Below, piece after piece: positions 55,354 through 63,342 of a stretch of 64,000 nt of DNA; position 1 is the first letter of the stretch, and each line of letters begins with the position of its first letter. The stretch is taken from positions 496,001 to 560,000 of the forward strand of contig NZ_LIVQ01000001.1 in the NCBI RefSeq assembly GCF_001905445.1, given 5' to 3'. The notes beneath the pieces were generated by a model. It worked only from the letters and a program-made list of their open reading frames with translations. It searched no databases and was not told the DNA's origin. This DNA is from Streptomyces sp. CB00455. GTDB lineage: Bacteria; Actinomycetota; Actinomycetes; Streptomycetales; Streptomycetaceae. The position numbers and the translations under genes were made by a program.

Positions 55354-56370
55354 CTACGGGGTGCCGGGCGTTGCGTCCTGCGCCCGTCGGGCGAGCGTGG
55401 CGAGTGCGTCGGCCGCGAGGTTGCGGGCGAGGGCGATCTTGTGGGCGTTGTCGCGCAGGGGCCTGGCCCCGGCCAGCTCCGCCTCGACGGCCTCGCGCAC
55501 GTTCCCGGGGGTCGGCTCGGCGTCGGTCAGCCGCTCCTCGGCCGTGCCGGCCCGCCAGGGCCGGTGGGCGAGGCCGCCGAAGGCGAGCGCGACCCGTCGC
55601 ACGCGCCCGCTGTCGCGGTCGAGTTCGAGTACGGCCGCGACGGAGGCCAGCGCGAAGGCGTAGGAGGCCCGGTCGCGGGCCTTGCGGTAGAGGGAGACCG
55701 TTCCCGGGGCGGCCGCGGGCACCAGGACGCCGGTGACGATCTCGCCGTGTCCGATGACCGTGTCCTGCTCGGGCCGGTCGCCGGGCAGCCGGTGGAAGGC
55801 GTCGGCGGGGACCGTGCGGGTCCCTTCGGGGCCGTGGAGTTCGATCCCGGCGTCCAGCGCGGCGAGGGCCACGGCCATGTCGGAGGGGTGGGTGGCGATG
55901 CAGTGTTCGGAGTGCCCGAGGACGGCGTGGTCGCGGTGGACCCCCTCGCGGGCGGCGCATCCGGAGCCCGGGTCGCGCTTGTTGCAGGGCGTGGACACGT
56001 CCTGGAAGTAGGGGCAGCGGGTGCGCTGCAAGAGGTTGCCGCCAGTGGTGGCGACGTTGCGCAGCTGCGCCGAAGCCCCGGAGAGCAGTGCCTGGGCGAG
56101 GACGGGGTGGCGGGAGCGTACGAGGGGGTGGGCGGCGACGTCGGTGTTGCGCGCGGTGGCGCCGATGCGCAGGGCCCCGCCGGGCAGCGTTTCGACGCCG
56201 TCCAGGGGCAGCCGTGAGATGTCGACGAGGGTGCCGGGGCGCTCGACGCCCAGTTTCATGAGGTCCACGAGGTTGGTGCCGCCGGCGAGGTAGCGCGAGC
56301 CGGGCCGCCCGCCGTGGGCGGCCGCCGCGTCCTGGAGGCTGGTCGCCCGTACGTAGGCGAAGGGCTTCAC
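55354..56370 (-). CDS. paoB: Aldehyde oxidoreductase FAD-binding subunit (PaoB family)
   Basis: A 338-residue FAD subunit. FAD motifs are YLAGGTNLVDLMK and VATTGGNLLQRTRCPYF; the FAD-binding CO-dehydrogenase C domain ends the chain. It has the Cys-rich insert CPYFQDVSTPCNKRDPGSGC and a later HCIATH, which in E. coli PaoB holds an extra 4Fe-4S cluster, so this is the Pao type and not ordinary XDH. The GTG start overlaps the stop of PaoA (GTGA), so the two are coupled. Confidence 0.93.
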   Translation of the reverse strand: MKPFAYVRATSLQDAAAAHGGRPGSRYLAGGTNLVDLMKLGVERPGTLVDISRLPLDGVETLPGGALRIGATARNTDVAAHPLVRSRHPVLAQALLSGASAQLRNVATTGGNLLQRTRCPYFQDVSTPCNKRDPGSGCAAREGVHRDHAVLGHSEHCIATHPSDMAVALAALDAGIELHGPEGTRTVPADAFHRLPGDRPEQDTVIGHGEIVTGVLVPAAAPGTVSLYRKARDRASYAFALASVAAVLELDRDSGRVRRVALAFGGLAHRPWRAGTAEERLTDAEPTPGNVREAVEAELAGARPLRDNAHKIALARNLAADALATLARRAQDATPGTP

Positions 56371-57170
56371 GCGATCACGTCCGTCACGGCTTCGACGATG
56401 CGGGGGTAGGCGCCGCAGCGGCAGAGGTTGCCGCTGAGGCGTTCTCTGATCTCCGGGGCGGTCAAGTGGACGGGGCCGGGGTCGGCGAGCGCTTCGGGGG
56501 AGGTGACGTGCGAGGGGTGCCCGGCCGCGGCCTCGTCGATCGCGGCCACGGCGGAGCAAAGCTGGCCCGGTGTGCAGAAGCCGCACTGGAAGGCGTCGCG
56601 TTCCAGGAAGGCCCGCTGGAGCGGATGCAGGGCGGCGCCGGAACCGTTGCCGGCGGAGTCCTCGGCTTCCCCTCCGGCGGCGGGGGCGAGGCCCTCGACG
56701 GTGGTGACGTCGGCGCCGTCCTGGGCGACCGCGAGCAGCAGGCAGCTGTTGACCCGGCGGCCGTCGACGAGCACGGTGCAGGCGCCGCACTGCCCGTGGT
56801 CGCATCCCTTCTTGGCCCCGGTGAGGTTCAGGTGCTCGCGCAGGGCGTCGAGCAGGGTGACGCGGTGGTCGAGCGGCAGGAGGTGGTCCTCGCCGTTGAC
56901 GCGCAGGGCGACGCGGGAGCGGGTACCGGAGCCGGAGCCGTCGTCGGCGGCGGGACCGGAGCTGGCGGCGGCGGGGGCGGAGCCGGGACCGGAGCTGGCG
57001 GCGGCGGGGGCGGAGCCGGGACCGGAGCTGGCGGCGGGACCGGAGGCGTCGGCGGCGGCGGCCGGAGGGTCCCTGTCCGCGGGGCCCTCAGCCGTGCGGT
57101 CCGTGCGCGGGGCGCCGGGTGCTGCGGTCATGTCGTCCTGCACGGGGTCAGGGTCACTGCCAGTCGCCAT
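56367..57170 (-). CDS. paoA: Aldehyde oxidoreductase 2Fe-2S subunit (PaoA family), long N-terminal extension
   Basis: A 267-residue subunit. The plant-type 2Fe-2S domain holds GCDHGQCGACTVLVDGRRVNSC; the second cluster has QCGFCTPGQ and LSGNLCRCGAYP. E. coli PaoA begins with a Tat signal; here the first 85 residues are an Ala/Ser/Gly/Pro-rich linker (SSGPGSAPAAA repeats) with no twin arginine, so the complex is probably cytoplasmic. The ATG at 57170 has GGAGG five bases upstream. An ATG at 57131 would give a shorter form. Confidence 0.9.
   Translation of the reverse strand: MATGSDPDPVQDDMTAAPGAPRTDRTAEGPADRDPPAAAADASGPAASSGPGSAPAAASSGPGSAPAAASSGPAADDGSGSGTRSRVALRVNGEDHLLPLDHRVTLLDALREHLNLTGAKKGCDHGQCGACTVLVDGRRVNSCLLLAVAQDGADVTTVEGLAPAAGGEAEDSAGNGSGAALHPLQRAFLERDAFQCGFCTPGQLCSAVAAIDEAAAGHPSHVTSPEALADPGPVHLTAPEIRERLSGNLCRCGAYPRIVEAVTDVIA
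56953..57036 (-). repeat. 33-bp coding tandem repeat in paoA leader
   Basis: A 33-bp unit starts at 56953, 56986 and 57019 (last one partial) and encodes the 11-residue SSGPGSAPAAA repeat. It is frame-neutral and could vary in copy number. Confidence 0.8.
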
Positions 57171-57413
57171 CACGGCCTCCGTCCACCGGCTCGGCATCCG
57201 TCTCGTGCACAGCCTGGGCCATGACCCGCACTCCGGCATCCGCGGGGAGCCGGTGGGGGCAGGCGCGCAAGCAGCCACAAGGCCCGCGCCGGGGGCCGGA
57301 CGTCACCCGGCGGCGGGTACAAGGACTCCAGCGTGGTCCGGATGTGTATGGACGCCCGGTCAGGGGGCAGGCGCAGGCTCGCAGTCAGAAGCAGAAGGAT
57401 GAAAGGAAGGCCC

Positions 57414-58361
57414 GTGCCTGGTTCTCCCCTGGCCACCACCGCCGGCAACCCCGCCACCGGCTCCTTCGCGCCGACCGGTACGGGGGCCGTCGGGGCGGGA
57501 ACCGGTTCGCCCGCCGCCGCGGCGGGCCTGCCCGTGATCACCCGGGCCCACCAGGTCACGCCCGCCGACGCGCGGGAGCTCTCGACGCTGTTCTTCGCCC
57601 GCCTGCGGACCCTCCCGGAGGGCAGTGCCCCGTACCAGTACGCCCGCAACACCCTGATAGAGATGAACATGGCGCTCGTCCAGTTCGCCGCGCGGCGCTT
57701 CCGCAGCCGTACGGGCAGCGGGGCGGGAGCGGGCGCGGAGATGGAGGACGTCGTCCAGGCCGGGACGATCGGGCTGATCAAGGCGATCGACCGGTTCGAC
57801 CCTGACCGCGGTGTCGAGTTCTCCACCCTCGCCCTCCCGTACATCACGGGCGAGATCAAGCGGCACTTCCGGGACACGACCTGGGCCGTCCGGGTCCCCC
57901 GCAGGCTCCAGGAGCTCCGCCTCGACCTCGCGAAGGCCCGTGACGAGCTCTCCGCCACGCTCGGCCGCGCGCCCACCGTCAAGGAGATGGCCACCCGTCT
58001 GGACCTCGACGAGGAGTCGGTCGTCGAAGGGCTGGTGGCGGCCAACGGTTACTCCACCGAGACCCTGGACGCGCCGTTGCACGCCGAGGACGCGCCCGCG
58101 CCGGGCCGCCACCACGCCCGCCCGCTCGGCGACAGCGCAGGCGAGACGGACCGCGCCATCGAGCTGTTCGAGGACCTGCACGCGCTCGGCCCGCTGCTGA
58201 AGGAACTCCCCGAACGGGACCGCACGATCCTGTACCTCCGGTTCGGGCGGGAGATGACCCAGGCCGACATAGGCGCCGAACTCGGCCTCAGCCAGATGCA
58301 GGTCTCCCGCATCCTGACCCGCGTGCTGACCGCACTGCGCACCGGCATGCTCGCTGCGTAG
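57414..58361 (+). CDS. SigB/SigF-family RNA polymerase sigma factor
   Basis: A 315-residue sigma factor with an N-terminal tail of about 45 low-complexity residues. Region 2 reads VVQAGTIGLIKAIDRFDPDRGVEFSTLALPYITGEIKRHFRD, region 3 LQELRLDLAKARDELS, region 4 LPERDRTILYLRFGREMTQADIGAELGLSQMQVSRIL. These are SigB-group stress sigma features. The GTG at 57414 has AGGAAGG just upstream; an ATG at 57399 is too close to its ribosome site. A GGGTAC lies at 57315 without a clean -35. The next gene, dps, has a SigB-type promoter, so self-linked control is probable. Confidence 0.9.
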   Translation: MPGSPLATTAGNPATGSFAPTGTGAVGAGTGSPAAAAGLPVITRAHQVTPADARELSTLFFARLRTLPEGSAPYQYARNTLIEMNMALVQFAARRFRSRTGSGAGAGAEMEDVVQAGTIGLIKAIDRFDPDRGVEFSTLALPYITGEIKRHFRDTTWAVRVPRRLQELRLDLAKARDELSATLGRAPTVKEMATRLDLDEESVVEGLVAANGYSTETLDAPLHAEDAPAPGRHHARPLGDSAGETDRAIELFEDLHALGPLLKELPERDRTILYLRFGREMTQADIGAELGLSQMQVSRILTRVLTALRTGMLAA

Positions 58362-58436
58362 GCCCGCACGGCGCCACGGCCGCGGCCCCGGGCTCGCATG
58401 GGATCGGCGGCGTCATCCGTCCTCACCGGCTCGGAG

Positions 58437-58556
58437 CGCCCTCCGTACGGTACGGCTGTCCTGCGACGGGCTCGGCGTGCAGGACGCGCTGAACCAGAGC
58501 ACGGCCGCGCACGCCCGAGGACCAGGACCACGAGGTCGACACCTGCCAGCTGGCCA
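58437..58556 (-). pseudogene. Possible decayed universal stress protein fragment
   Basis: Minus-strand reading with one frame change gives LAGVDLVVLVLGR followed by RGRALVQRVLHAEP and a PYRTE end. This order resembles the C-terminus of UspA proteins (VDLVVxGxRGR ... VLHHAxxPVAVVPY). There is no start or intact frame. Weak support. Confidence 0.3.
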
Positions 58557-58604
58557 CCCCGCTGGACCGAACGCTCCGGGGGAGGGCTTCCGGCACGCGG
58601 AACC

Positions 58605-58629
58605 GTTTTTTCAGTGGCATCCCGGGTAA
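58605..58629 (+). promoter_or_regulatory. SigB-type promoter of dps
   Basis: GTTT at 58605-58608 and GGGTAA at 58624-58629 are separated by 15 bases, close to the Streptomyces SigB consensus GNNT-N14-16-GGGTA(C/T). A transcript would start near 58636 and give a leader of about 40 bases. Confidence 0.65.
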
Positions 58630-58677
58630 GGGATGGTTCGTCCTGCATTTTTGCTTGATCAACCGATTGGAGACGCT

Positions 58678-59148
58678 GTGTCCGTCGTCAAGAACGCCCT
58701 CCCGGAGGCCGACCTGAAGGTCGTCGGCGAAGCGCTGCAGGGTGCTCTGGTGGATCTGGTGGACCTCTCGCTCGTCGCCAAGCAGGTCCACTGGAACGTG
58801 GTCGGGCCCCGCTTCCGGTCGGTCCACCTCCAGCTCGACGAGGTGGTCACCTCTGCCCGCACCCACTCCGACGTCGTCGCCGAGCGTGCCTCTGCCCTCG
58901 GTGTGACCCCGGACGGTCGCGCGTCCACCGTGGCATCCACCACCGCGATCACCGGCGTACCGGAGGGGTGGATCAAGGACGCGGACGCCGTACGCATCCT
59001 CGTGGACGCCCTCGGCGTAGTGATCAACCGCATGCGCGAGCGCATCCAGGCCACGGACGAGCCGGACCCGATCACCCAGGACCTGCTGATCGGGCTGACC
59101 GGGGACCTGGAGAAGCACCACTGGATGTTCCAGGCCGAAAGCGCCTGA
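58678..59148 (+). CDS. dps: Dps ferritin-like DNA-protection protein
   Basis: A 156-residue Dps from a GTG at 58678 (GGAGA six bases upstream). The ferroxidase residues lie in LVDLSLVAKQVHWNVVGPRFRSVHLQLDE (His and Asp/Glu at subunit interface) and the EKHHWMFQAESA end is typical. It forms dodecamers that store iron and shield DNA. The SigB-type promoter upstream and the SigB-family gene before it indicate stress control. Confidence 0.93.
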   Translation: MSVVKNALPEADLKVVGEALQGALVDLVDLSLVAKQVHWNVVGPRFRSVHLQLDEVVTSARTHSDVVAERASALGVTPDGRASTVASTTAITGVPEGWIKDADAVRILVDALGVVINRMRERIQATDEPDPITQDLLIGLTGDLEKHHWMFQAESA

Positions 59149-59344
59149 GCGGGGCGGCAGCGCCCGGGGAGAGCCCGGGCCGCAAACCGGGGTACGGGCG
59201 CCGAATGGGTCGGGCCGGGCGATGGGTCGACCGGCCCGGCCCGGCCTTCGGGGGTTCCGGGCCCCGCCCGGTCTTCGTTATACCTCGTCCAGCCGTCGCG
59301 GTCGTCGCGGTGCCAGCGCCGCGCCCCGGTGGATCCGCTGGGCG

Positions 59345-59560
59345 TCAGTGCCCCGCGGGCCCCCTCCACCGGGGGCGGTTCTCGTGGGGCTCGGCCGGAT
59401 CCGGGGGCTGGTCGAGGCGGCTGGCCTCGTCCGTGTCCTGTGCGCGGGTGCCTTCGGGCTTCCGGTGCGCCTCGCGCCGCTGCGGGTGCGGCCTGCGGCG
59501 CGGCGCCTCCTCGTCGTCGCCGTGGAGCGGGGCGCCGCCGGCGCCGCCTTGGTCGTCCAT
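59345..59560 (-). CDS. Small hydrophilic, probably disordered protein (71 residues)
   Basis: ATG at 59560 with AGGAAGGA about ten bases upstream. The peptide is dominated by Asp, Glu, Arg, Pro and Gly (MDDQGGAGGAPLHGDDEEAP, then HRKPEGTRAQDTDEASRLDQ) with no hydrophobic core. Such hydrophilic small proteins are common in Streptomyces near stress genes. No family known. Support is the ribosome site and the coherent charged composition. Confidence 0.55.
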   Translation of the reverse strand: MDDQGGAGGAPLHGDDEEAPRRRPHPQRREAHRKPEGTRAQDTDEASRLDQPPDPAEPHENRPRWRGPAGH

Positions 59561-59784
59561 GGCCAGTCCGTCCTTCCTGTGGGCCCTTTGACCGGGACGG
59601 GCCGTGCGGCCCGCCTCCCGCCCAGCGCGTGCCCGGGGCCACATTCCGGCAAACACCCGCGGCGCACATGGCCGGGGCCCGACCGGGTAGGCGGCGCTCA
59701 CGGGGCGTGACCTGGCCATAAGGGCCGCGACGGGGTCACGCCCCGGCGGCTTCCCCGCCTCCCGTTCCCCGTTCCGTTCGGGGG

Positions 59785-60771
59785 CTAACGCAGCGCCGCC
59801 AGCAGCTCGCGCTCGCGTCCGGCGCTCAGTCCGGCCCGCCGGGGCCGGTCCAGGCCCTCGTGCCGTTCCCAGTCCAGGACGTCCTGAAGGAGCTGCGCCC
59901 GAGGCCGGTGGGTCAGGCCCGCCGCGATCGCCGCCGCGCCGCTGCGGGCGCTGAAGCCGGCCCACGCCGGGTCGGCCATCCACATGGCCAGCGACTCCGG
60001 CCCCATGAACTGGCCCACCTCCTGACCGAGCAGCCAGTCGCAGCCGACTTCGACGACCGGGCCTGTGTGCCCGCCGATCCGCCGGGACAGGGCGACCCAC
60101 TCTCCGAAGGGCACGACCGGTCCGACGGCGTCGTACGTGCCCGTCGTCGCCTTCTGCGCGCAGTCCAGGAGCCATGCGGCAAGGTCACGCACGTCGATCG
60201 CCTGGGTCGGGACGGACGGGGAATCCGGCACCAGGAGGGGCGCTTGCGGTTCGCGCGCCGCGCGGGCGACCCAGTATCCGGTGCGGCCGCTGGTGTCCCC
60301 GGGGCCGCCGATCAGTCCGGCCCGCGCGATGAGGAGCCGCTCGCTCACGGCTGCGGTCAGGGCCTGCTCACAGGCTGCCTTGGACTCCCCGTACTCCTCG
60401 CGGCCGGTTTCCGCGCGCTCCGTCGCGGGGAGGAGGGCGGCCGATTCGTCGGCGTCCACCTGTGCGTGGGAGGCGTACGCGCTGACGGACGACACGTACG
60501 ACCAGTGGCGTACCCGCTCCCGCAGCGCGGCCGCCGCCGCCCGGACGAAGCCCGGCTGCCACGACACCTCGATGACGGCGTCCCAGTCCCGGCCCGCCAG
60601 GGCGTCGTAGGCCGCCGGGTCGCGCCGGTCCGCGACGACGAGCTCCGCCCCCTCGGCTACCCCGCCGCTCTCTCCACGCGCCAGGCAGGTCACCCCGTGC
60701 CCGCGCTCCAGCGCCTGCCGCGAGAGCTCGCGTCCCAACCATGCCGTGCCGCCCAGAACCAAGATCTCCAT
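59785..60771 (-). CDS. NAD-dependent epimerase/reductase (extended SDR-like)
   Basis: A 328-residue protein. The nucleotide fold is [35 protein letters not shown] carries the catalytic Ser region and [14 protein letters not shown] the YxxxK pair. [15 protein letters not shown] is usual in this group. The substrate may be a nucleotide sugar or small aldehyde. Its ATG at 60771 faces the MepB gene across 163 bp that contain a tandem repeat. Confidence 0.88.
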   Translation of the reverse strand: MEILVLGGTAWLGRELSRQALERGHGVTCLARGESGGVAEGAELVVADRRDPAAYDALAGRDWDAVIEVSWQPGFVRAAAAALRERVRHWSYVSSVSAYASHAQVDADESAALLPATERAETGREEYGESKAACEQALTAAVSERLLIARAGLIGGPGDTSGRTGYWVARAAREPQAPLLVPDSPSVPTQAIDVRDLAAWLLDCAQKATTGTYDAVGPVVPFGEWVALSRRIGGHTGPVVEVGCDWLLGQEVGQFMGPESLAMWMADPAWAGFSARSGAAAIAAGLTHRPRAQLLQDVLDWERHEGLDRPRRAGLSAGRERELLAALR

Positions 60772-60856
60772 GGGGCCACTCCAACATCATCGGGCCGGTC
60801 CCCGCGCTGTGATTCGCCGAGAGCGCAGAGACCCGGCGCACGCGGTGACGCCCATG

Positions 60857-60920
60857 CACCCGTGCACCCGCGGACCCGTGGACCCGTGGACCCCTGCACC
60901 CGCGGACCCGTGGACCCGTG
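60857..60920. repeat. 9-bp tandem repeats before mepB-like gene
   Basis: GGACCCGTG and close variants (CACCCGCGG, GACCCCTGC) are repeated about seven times in the divergent promoter region, ending 14 bases before the ATG at 60935. Confidence 0.75.
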
Positions 60921-60934
60921 ACAGGGTGGGCCGC

Positions 60935-61504
60935 ATGACGACGAAGCGTGCGTACCCGTCCGGCCTGCGCCCCGCGAGCTCGGCGCCGTGGCCCGACACC
61001 GCGCGGGTCCACGCCGACCTGCTCGCCGCGAAGGCGCTCGTCTACGACCCCTGCCGGTTCGCCTGCTCACTGCCGGTCGCCGAAGCCGAGAGCGCCGAGT
61101 ACGCCGCCCACGCGTTCACCCTGGACGGCCTCGCCGTCCGGTTCCGCGCCGCCAGGACGACCCCCACCAAAGCCGGCCAGTTCGTCACCGTCTGGAAGAG
61201 GTCCCCCGGCGGCCCCATCCAGCCCTACGACGCCGCGGACCCCGTCGACCTCTTCGTCATCGGCAGTCGGGACGAGCACGGCACCGGCCAGTTCGTGTTC
61301 CCCGTGGACACGCTGCGCCGGCGCGGGGTCGTGTCGGTGGACGGTTCCGGCGGGAAGCGGGCCTTCCGCGTCTACCCGCCCTGGGTGTCCACCACCAGCC
61401 GGCAGGCCGACAGCGCGCAGGCATGGCAGCTGGACCACTTCCTGAACCTGGAGGGGGACGGTCCCGTCGACCTGGCCCGCGCCCGGCAGCTCTACCACCC
61501 GTAG
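60935..61504 (+). CDS. MepB-family protein
   Basis: A 189-residue cytoplasmic protein. The MepB core is seen in SAEYAAHAFTLDGLAVRFRAAR, PTKAGQFVTVWKR, PYDAADPVDLFVI and GQFVFPVDTLRRRGVVS, ending WQLDHFLNL. In Staphylococcus mepB lies in the mepRAB efflux operon, but MepB itself has no known activity. Here it is alone. CAGGGT lies seven bases before the ATG and no ribosome site is seen, so translation may be leaderless. Confidence 0.87.
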   Translation: MTTKRAYPSGLRPASSAPWPDTARVHADLLAAKALVYDPCRFACSLPVAEAESAEYAAHAFTLDGLAVRFRAARTTPTKAGQFVTVWKRSPGGPIQPYDAADPVDLFVIGSRDEHGTGQFVFPVDTLRRRGVVSVDGSGGKRAFRVYPPWVSTTSRQADSAQAWQLDHFLNLEGDGPVDLARARQLYHP

Positions 61505-61675
61505 GGCCACCCACGCGCCCCACGCACCGGCGTCGCGCGGCCGTCCGGCGGGTCCGCCGGCCGCGAACGCCGTGGTGATCACCGTAGGCGGTCTCGCCCG
61601 CTCCGCGCGCACCGCCGGGTAGACGGATAGACGGGTAGACGGACCGTCGGGACGGCGGCCGGGCGGGGAACGGCC

Positions 61676-63145
61676 TCAGGTGCTCGGGTGCAGCCGGGAC
61701 GGGAACGGCGGTGGCGCCTGCCCGTCGGCGTCGGTGTCGGCGGCCGCCGCCGCGGTGGCGAGGGCGCTGCCCGCGAGCCAGGTCCGCCAGTCCACGTTCC
61801 AGTCGCCGAACCCGTTGTCGAAGGGGGTCATCTTCTCGCCGCCGCTGTTGACCACCTCGACGACGTCCCCTTCGCGGACGGTGTCGAAGAACCAGGCGGC
61901 GTCCTGCGTGCTCATGCCCGTGCAGCCGTGGCTGACGTTCTCCTCGCCCTGCGACTCCACCGACCAGGGCGCGGCGTGGATGTACTCACCGCTCCACGTC
62001 ACCCGTGTCGCCCACTGGACCGGCAGGTCGTAGAACTCGCTGGTGCCGCGCTTGATGCCGACGGTGTCCCCGCGCATCCGCACCGCGGGCTCCTTGCGCA
62101 GCACCACCTTGATGCCCGCGCGCGTGCGGAACCCCGCCTTGCCGGTGGTGACCGGGATGGTCCTGATGACCCGTCCGTTGCGGCGTACGGTCATCTCGTG
62201 GGCGGCGGAGTCGGTGACCGCCTCGATCCGGTCGCCGACGGTGAAGTCGACCCCCTCGGAGGGGCCGCCGAAGCCGTGGTCCCCGACCTCGACCCCGTCG
62301 AGCCCGCTGCGGACGCGGACGACGGTGTGCGCGGGCCAGTACGTACGGGGGCGGTAGTGCAGGGTCGAGTCGTTCACCCAGTGCCAGGCGCCCTCCACCC
62401 GGGGTTCCGAGGTGACCTGGAGGGCCCGTTCCACGCGGGCGCGGGCCACCGGATCGTCGGCGGGCACCGGCCGGCTGAGGTCGGCCGTGACGATCTGGCC
62501 CGCGCCGTACGTCCCGGGGCGGGGCCCGAACTCCGCCGTCAGCCGGCCCCCGTCGGCGGGCGGCGCGGTCCTGAAGGCCATGGTCACGCCGACGGGCGTC
62601 CCCGCCGCGTCCTGGGCGCCGACCTGCACGGCATACGTCTCCCCCGCCCGCAGCGGTTCGGTGTTCTGCCAGTGGCGGCCCTCCGGAGCGAGCCGGCCCG
62701 CGAGATGCCGGCCGTGGCCGTCGCTGACGGTCACGTCCGTCAGCCGTCCCGGTTCGGCGAGGCCGATCTCCAGCGGGGCGTCGGCGTCCGTCGGCAGGGC
62801 GTCGGCGCGCGCCGCGCGCGGGGCGTCGACGAGGACCGGCGTCCGCAGGACGGAGCCGCTGCCCCGGGAGGTGGCGACGACCCGCTGTTCCCGCCAGCCG
62901 CCGCAGAGGCCGGGCCGGAAGGTGTGGACCGCGCACCGTCCGGTGCCCCTCTCGCCGCCCTCCTCGACGGCCCTGCCGACCAGCAGGGTGAGCGCGGCCT
63001 CCCGCGCCCGGCCGCCGGCCGTGGGCTCGGAGGCGTCCGCGTCGTGTGCCCGGCCCGGCGCCGCGGCAACCACCAGCATGGCCCCCGTCACGGCAGCCAC
63101 CACGCCCCACGCCTTGGTCTGCTGCCTTCGTTGCGTCGGTGACAT
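61676..63145 (-). CDS. L,D-transpeptidase (YkuD) with Ig-like domains, exported
   Basis: A 489-residue cell-wall enzyme. The signal region is AWGVVAAVTGAMLVVAAAPGRA; two Ig-like domains (about 120-310) are followed by a YkuD domain with YIHAAPWS and the catalytic Cys in SHGCTGMSTQDAAWF (near residue 420). It makes 3-3 crosslinks in peptidoglycan, as in mycobacterial LdtMt2-type proteins. The ATG at 63145 is about ten bases from GGAGGG; a GTG at 63151 is also possible. Confidence 0.92.
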   Translation of the reverse strand: MSPTQRRQQTKAWGVVAAVTGAMLVVAAAPGRAHDADASEPTAGGRAREAALTLLVGRAVEEGGERGTGRCAVHTFRPGLCGGWREQRVVATSRGSGSVLRTPVLVDAPRAARADALPTDADAPLEIGLAEPGRLTDVTVSDGHGRHLAGRLAPEGRHWQNTEPLRAGETYAVQVGAQDAAGTPVGVTMAFRTAPPADGGRLTAEFGPRPGTYGAGQIVTADLSRPVPADDPVARARVERALQVTSEPRVEGAWHWVNDSTLHYRPRTYWPAHTVVRVRSGLDGVEVGDHGFGGPSEGVDFTVGDRIEAVTDSAAHEMTVRRNGRVIRTIPVTTGKAGFRTRAGIKVVLRKEPAVRMRGDTVGIKRGTSEFYDLPVQWATRVTWSGEYIHAAPWSVESQGEENVSHGCTGMSTQDAAWFFDTVREGDVVEVVNSGGEKMTPFDNGFGDWNVDWRTWLAGSALATAAAAADTDADGQAPPPFPSRLHPST

Positions 63146-63342
63146 GACCACACAGCCCTCCAGATCTCACACGGCCGGATGACGGCATCAAAACGATCGG
63201 GAGCCAAAATGATGATCATGAACTCGGTTCTGCGGCCGAACGGGCACCCCAAATGCACCCGTACGGAGCACCTCCCCCGGCTGGAGCACCTCCCCCGGCG
63301 ACGGCGGGTTCCGCGTGGTAGGGGACCGGTGGGAGCGGGACC

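Larger units (their letters stand above)
58362..58677. other. 316-bp spacer between sigma gene and dps
   Basis: It holds a possible decayed universal-stress-protein fragment on the minus strand (58437-58556) and the SigB-type promoter of dps (58605-58629). Nothing else recognised. Confidence 0.6.
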
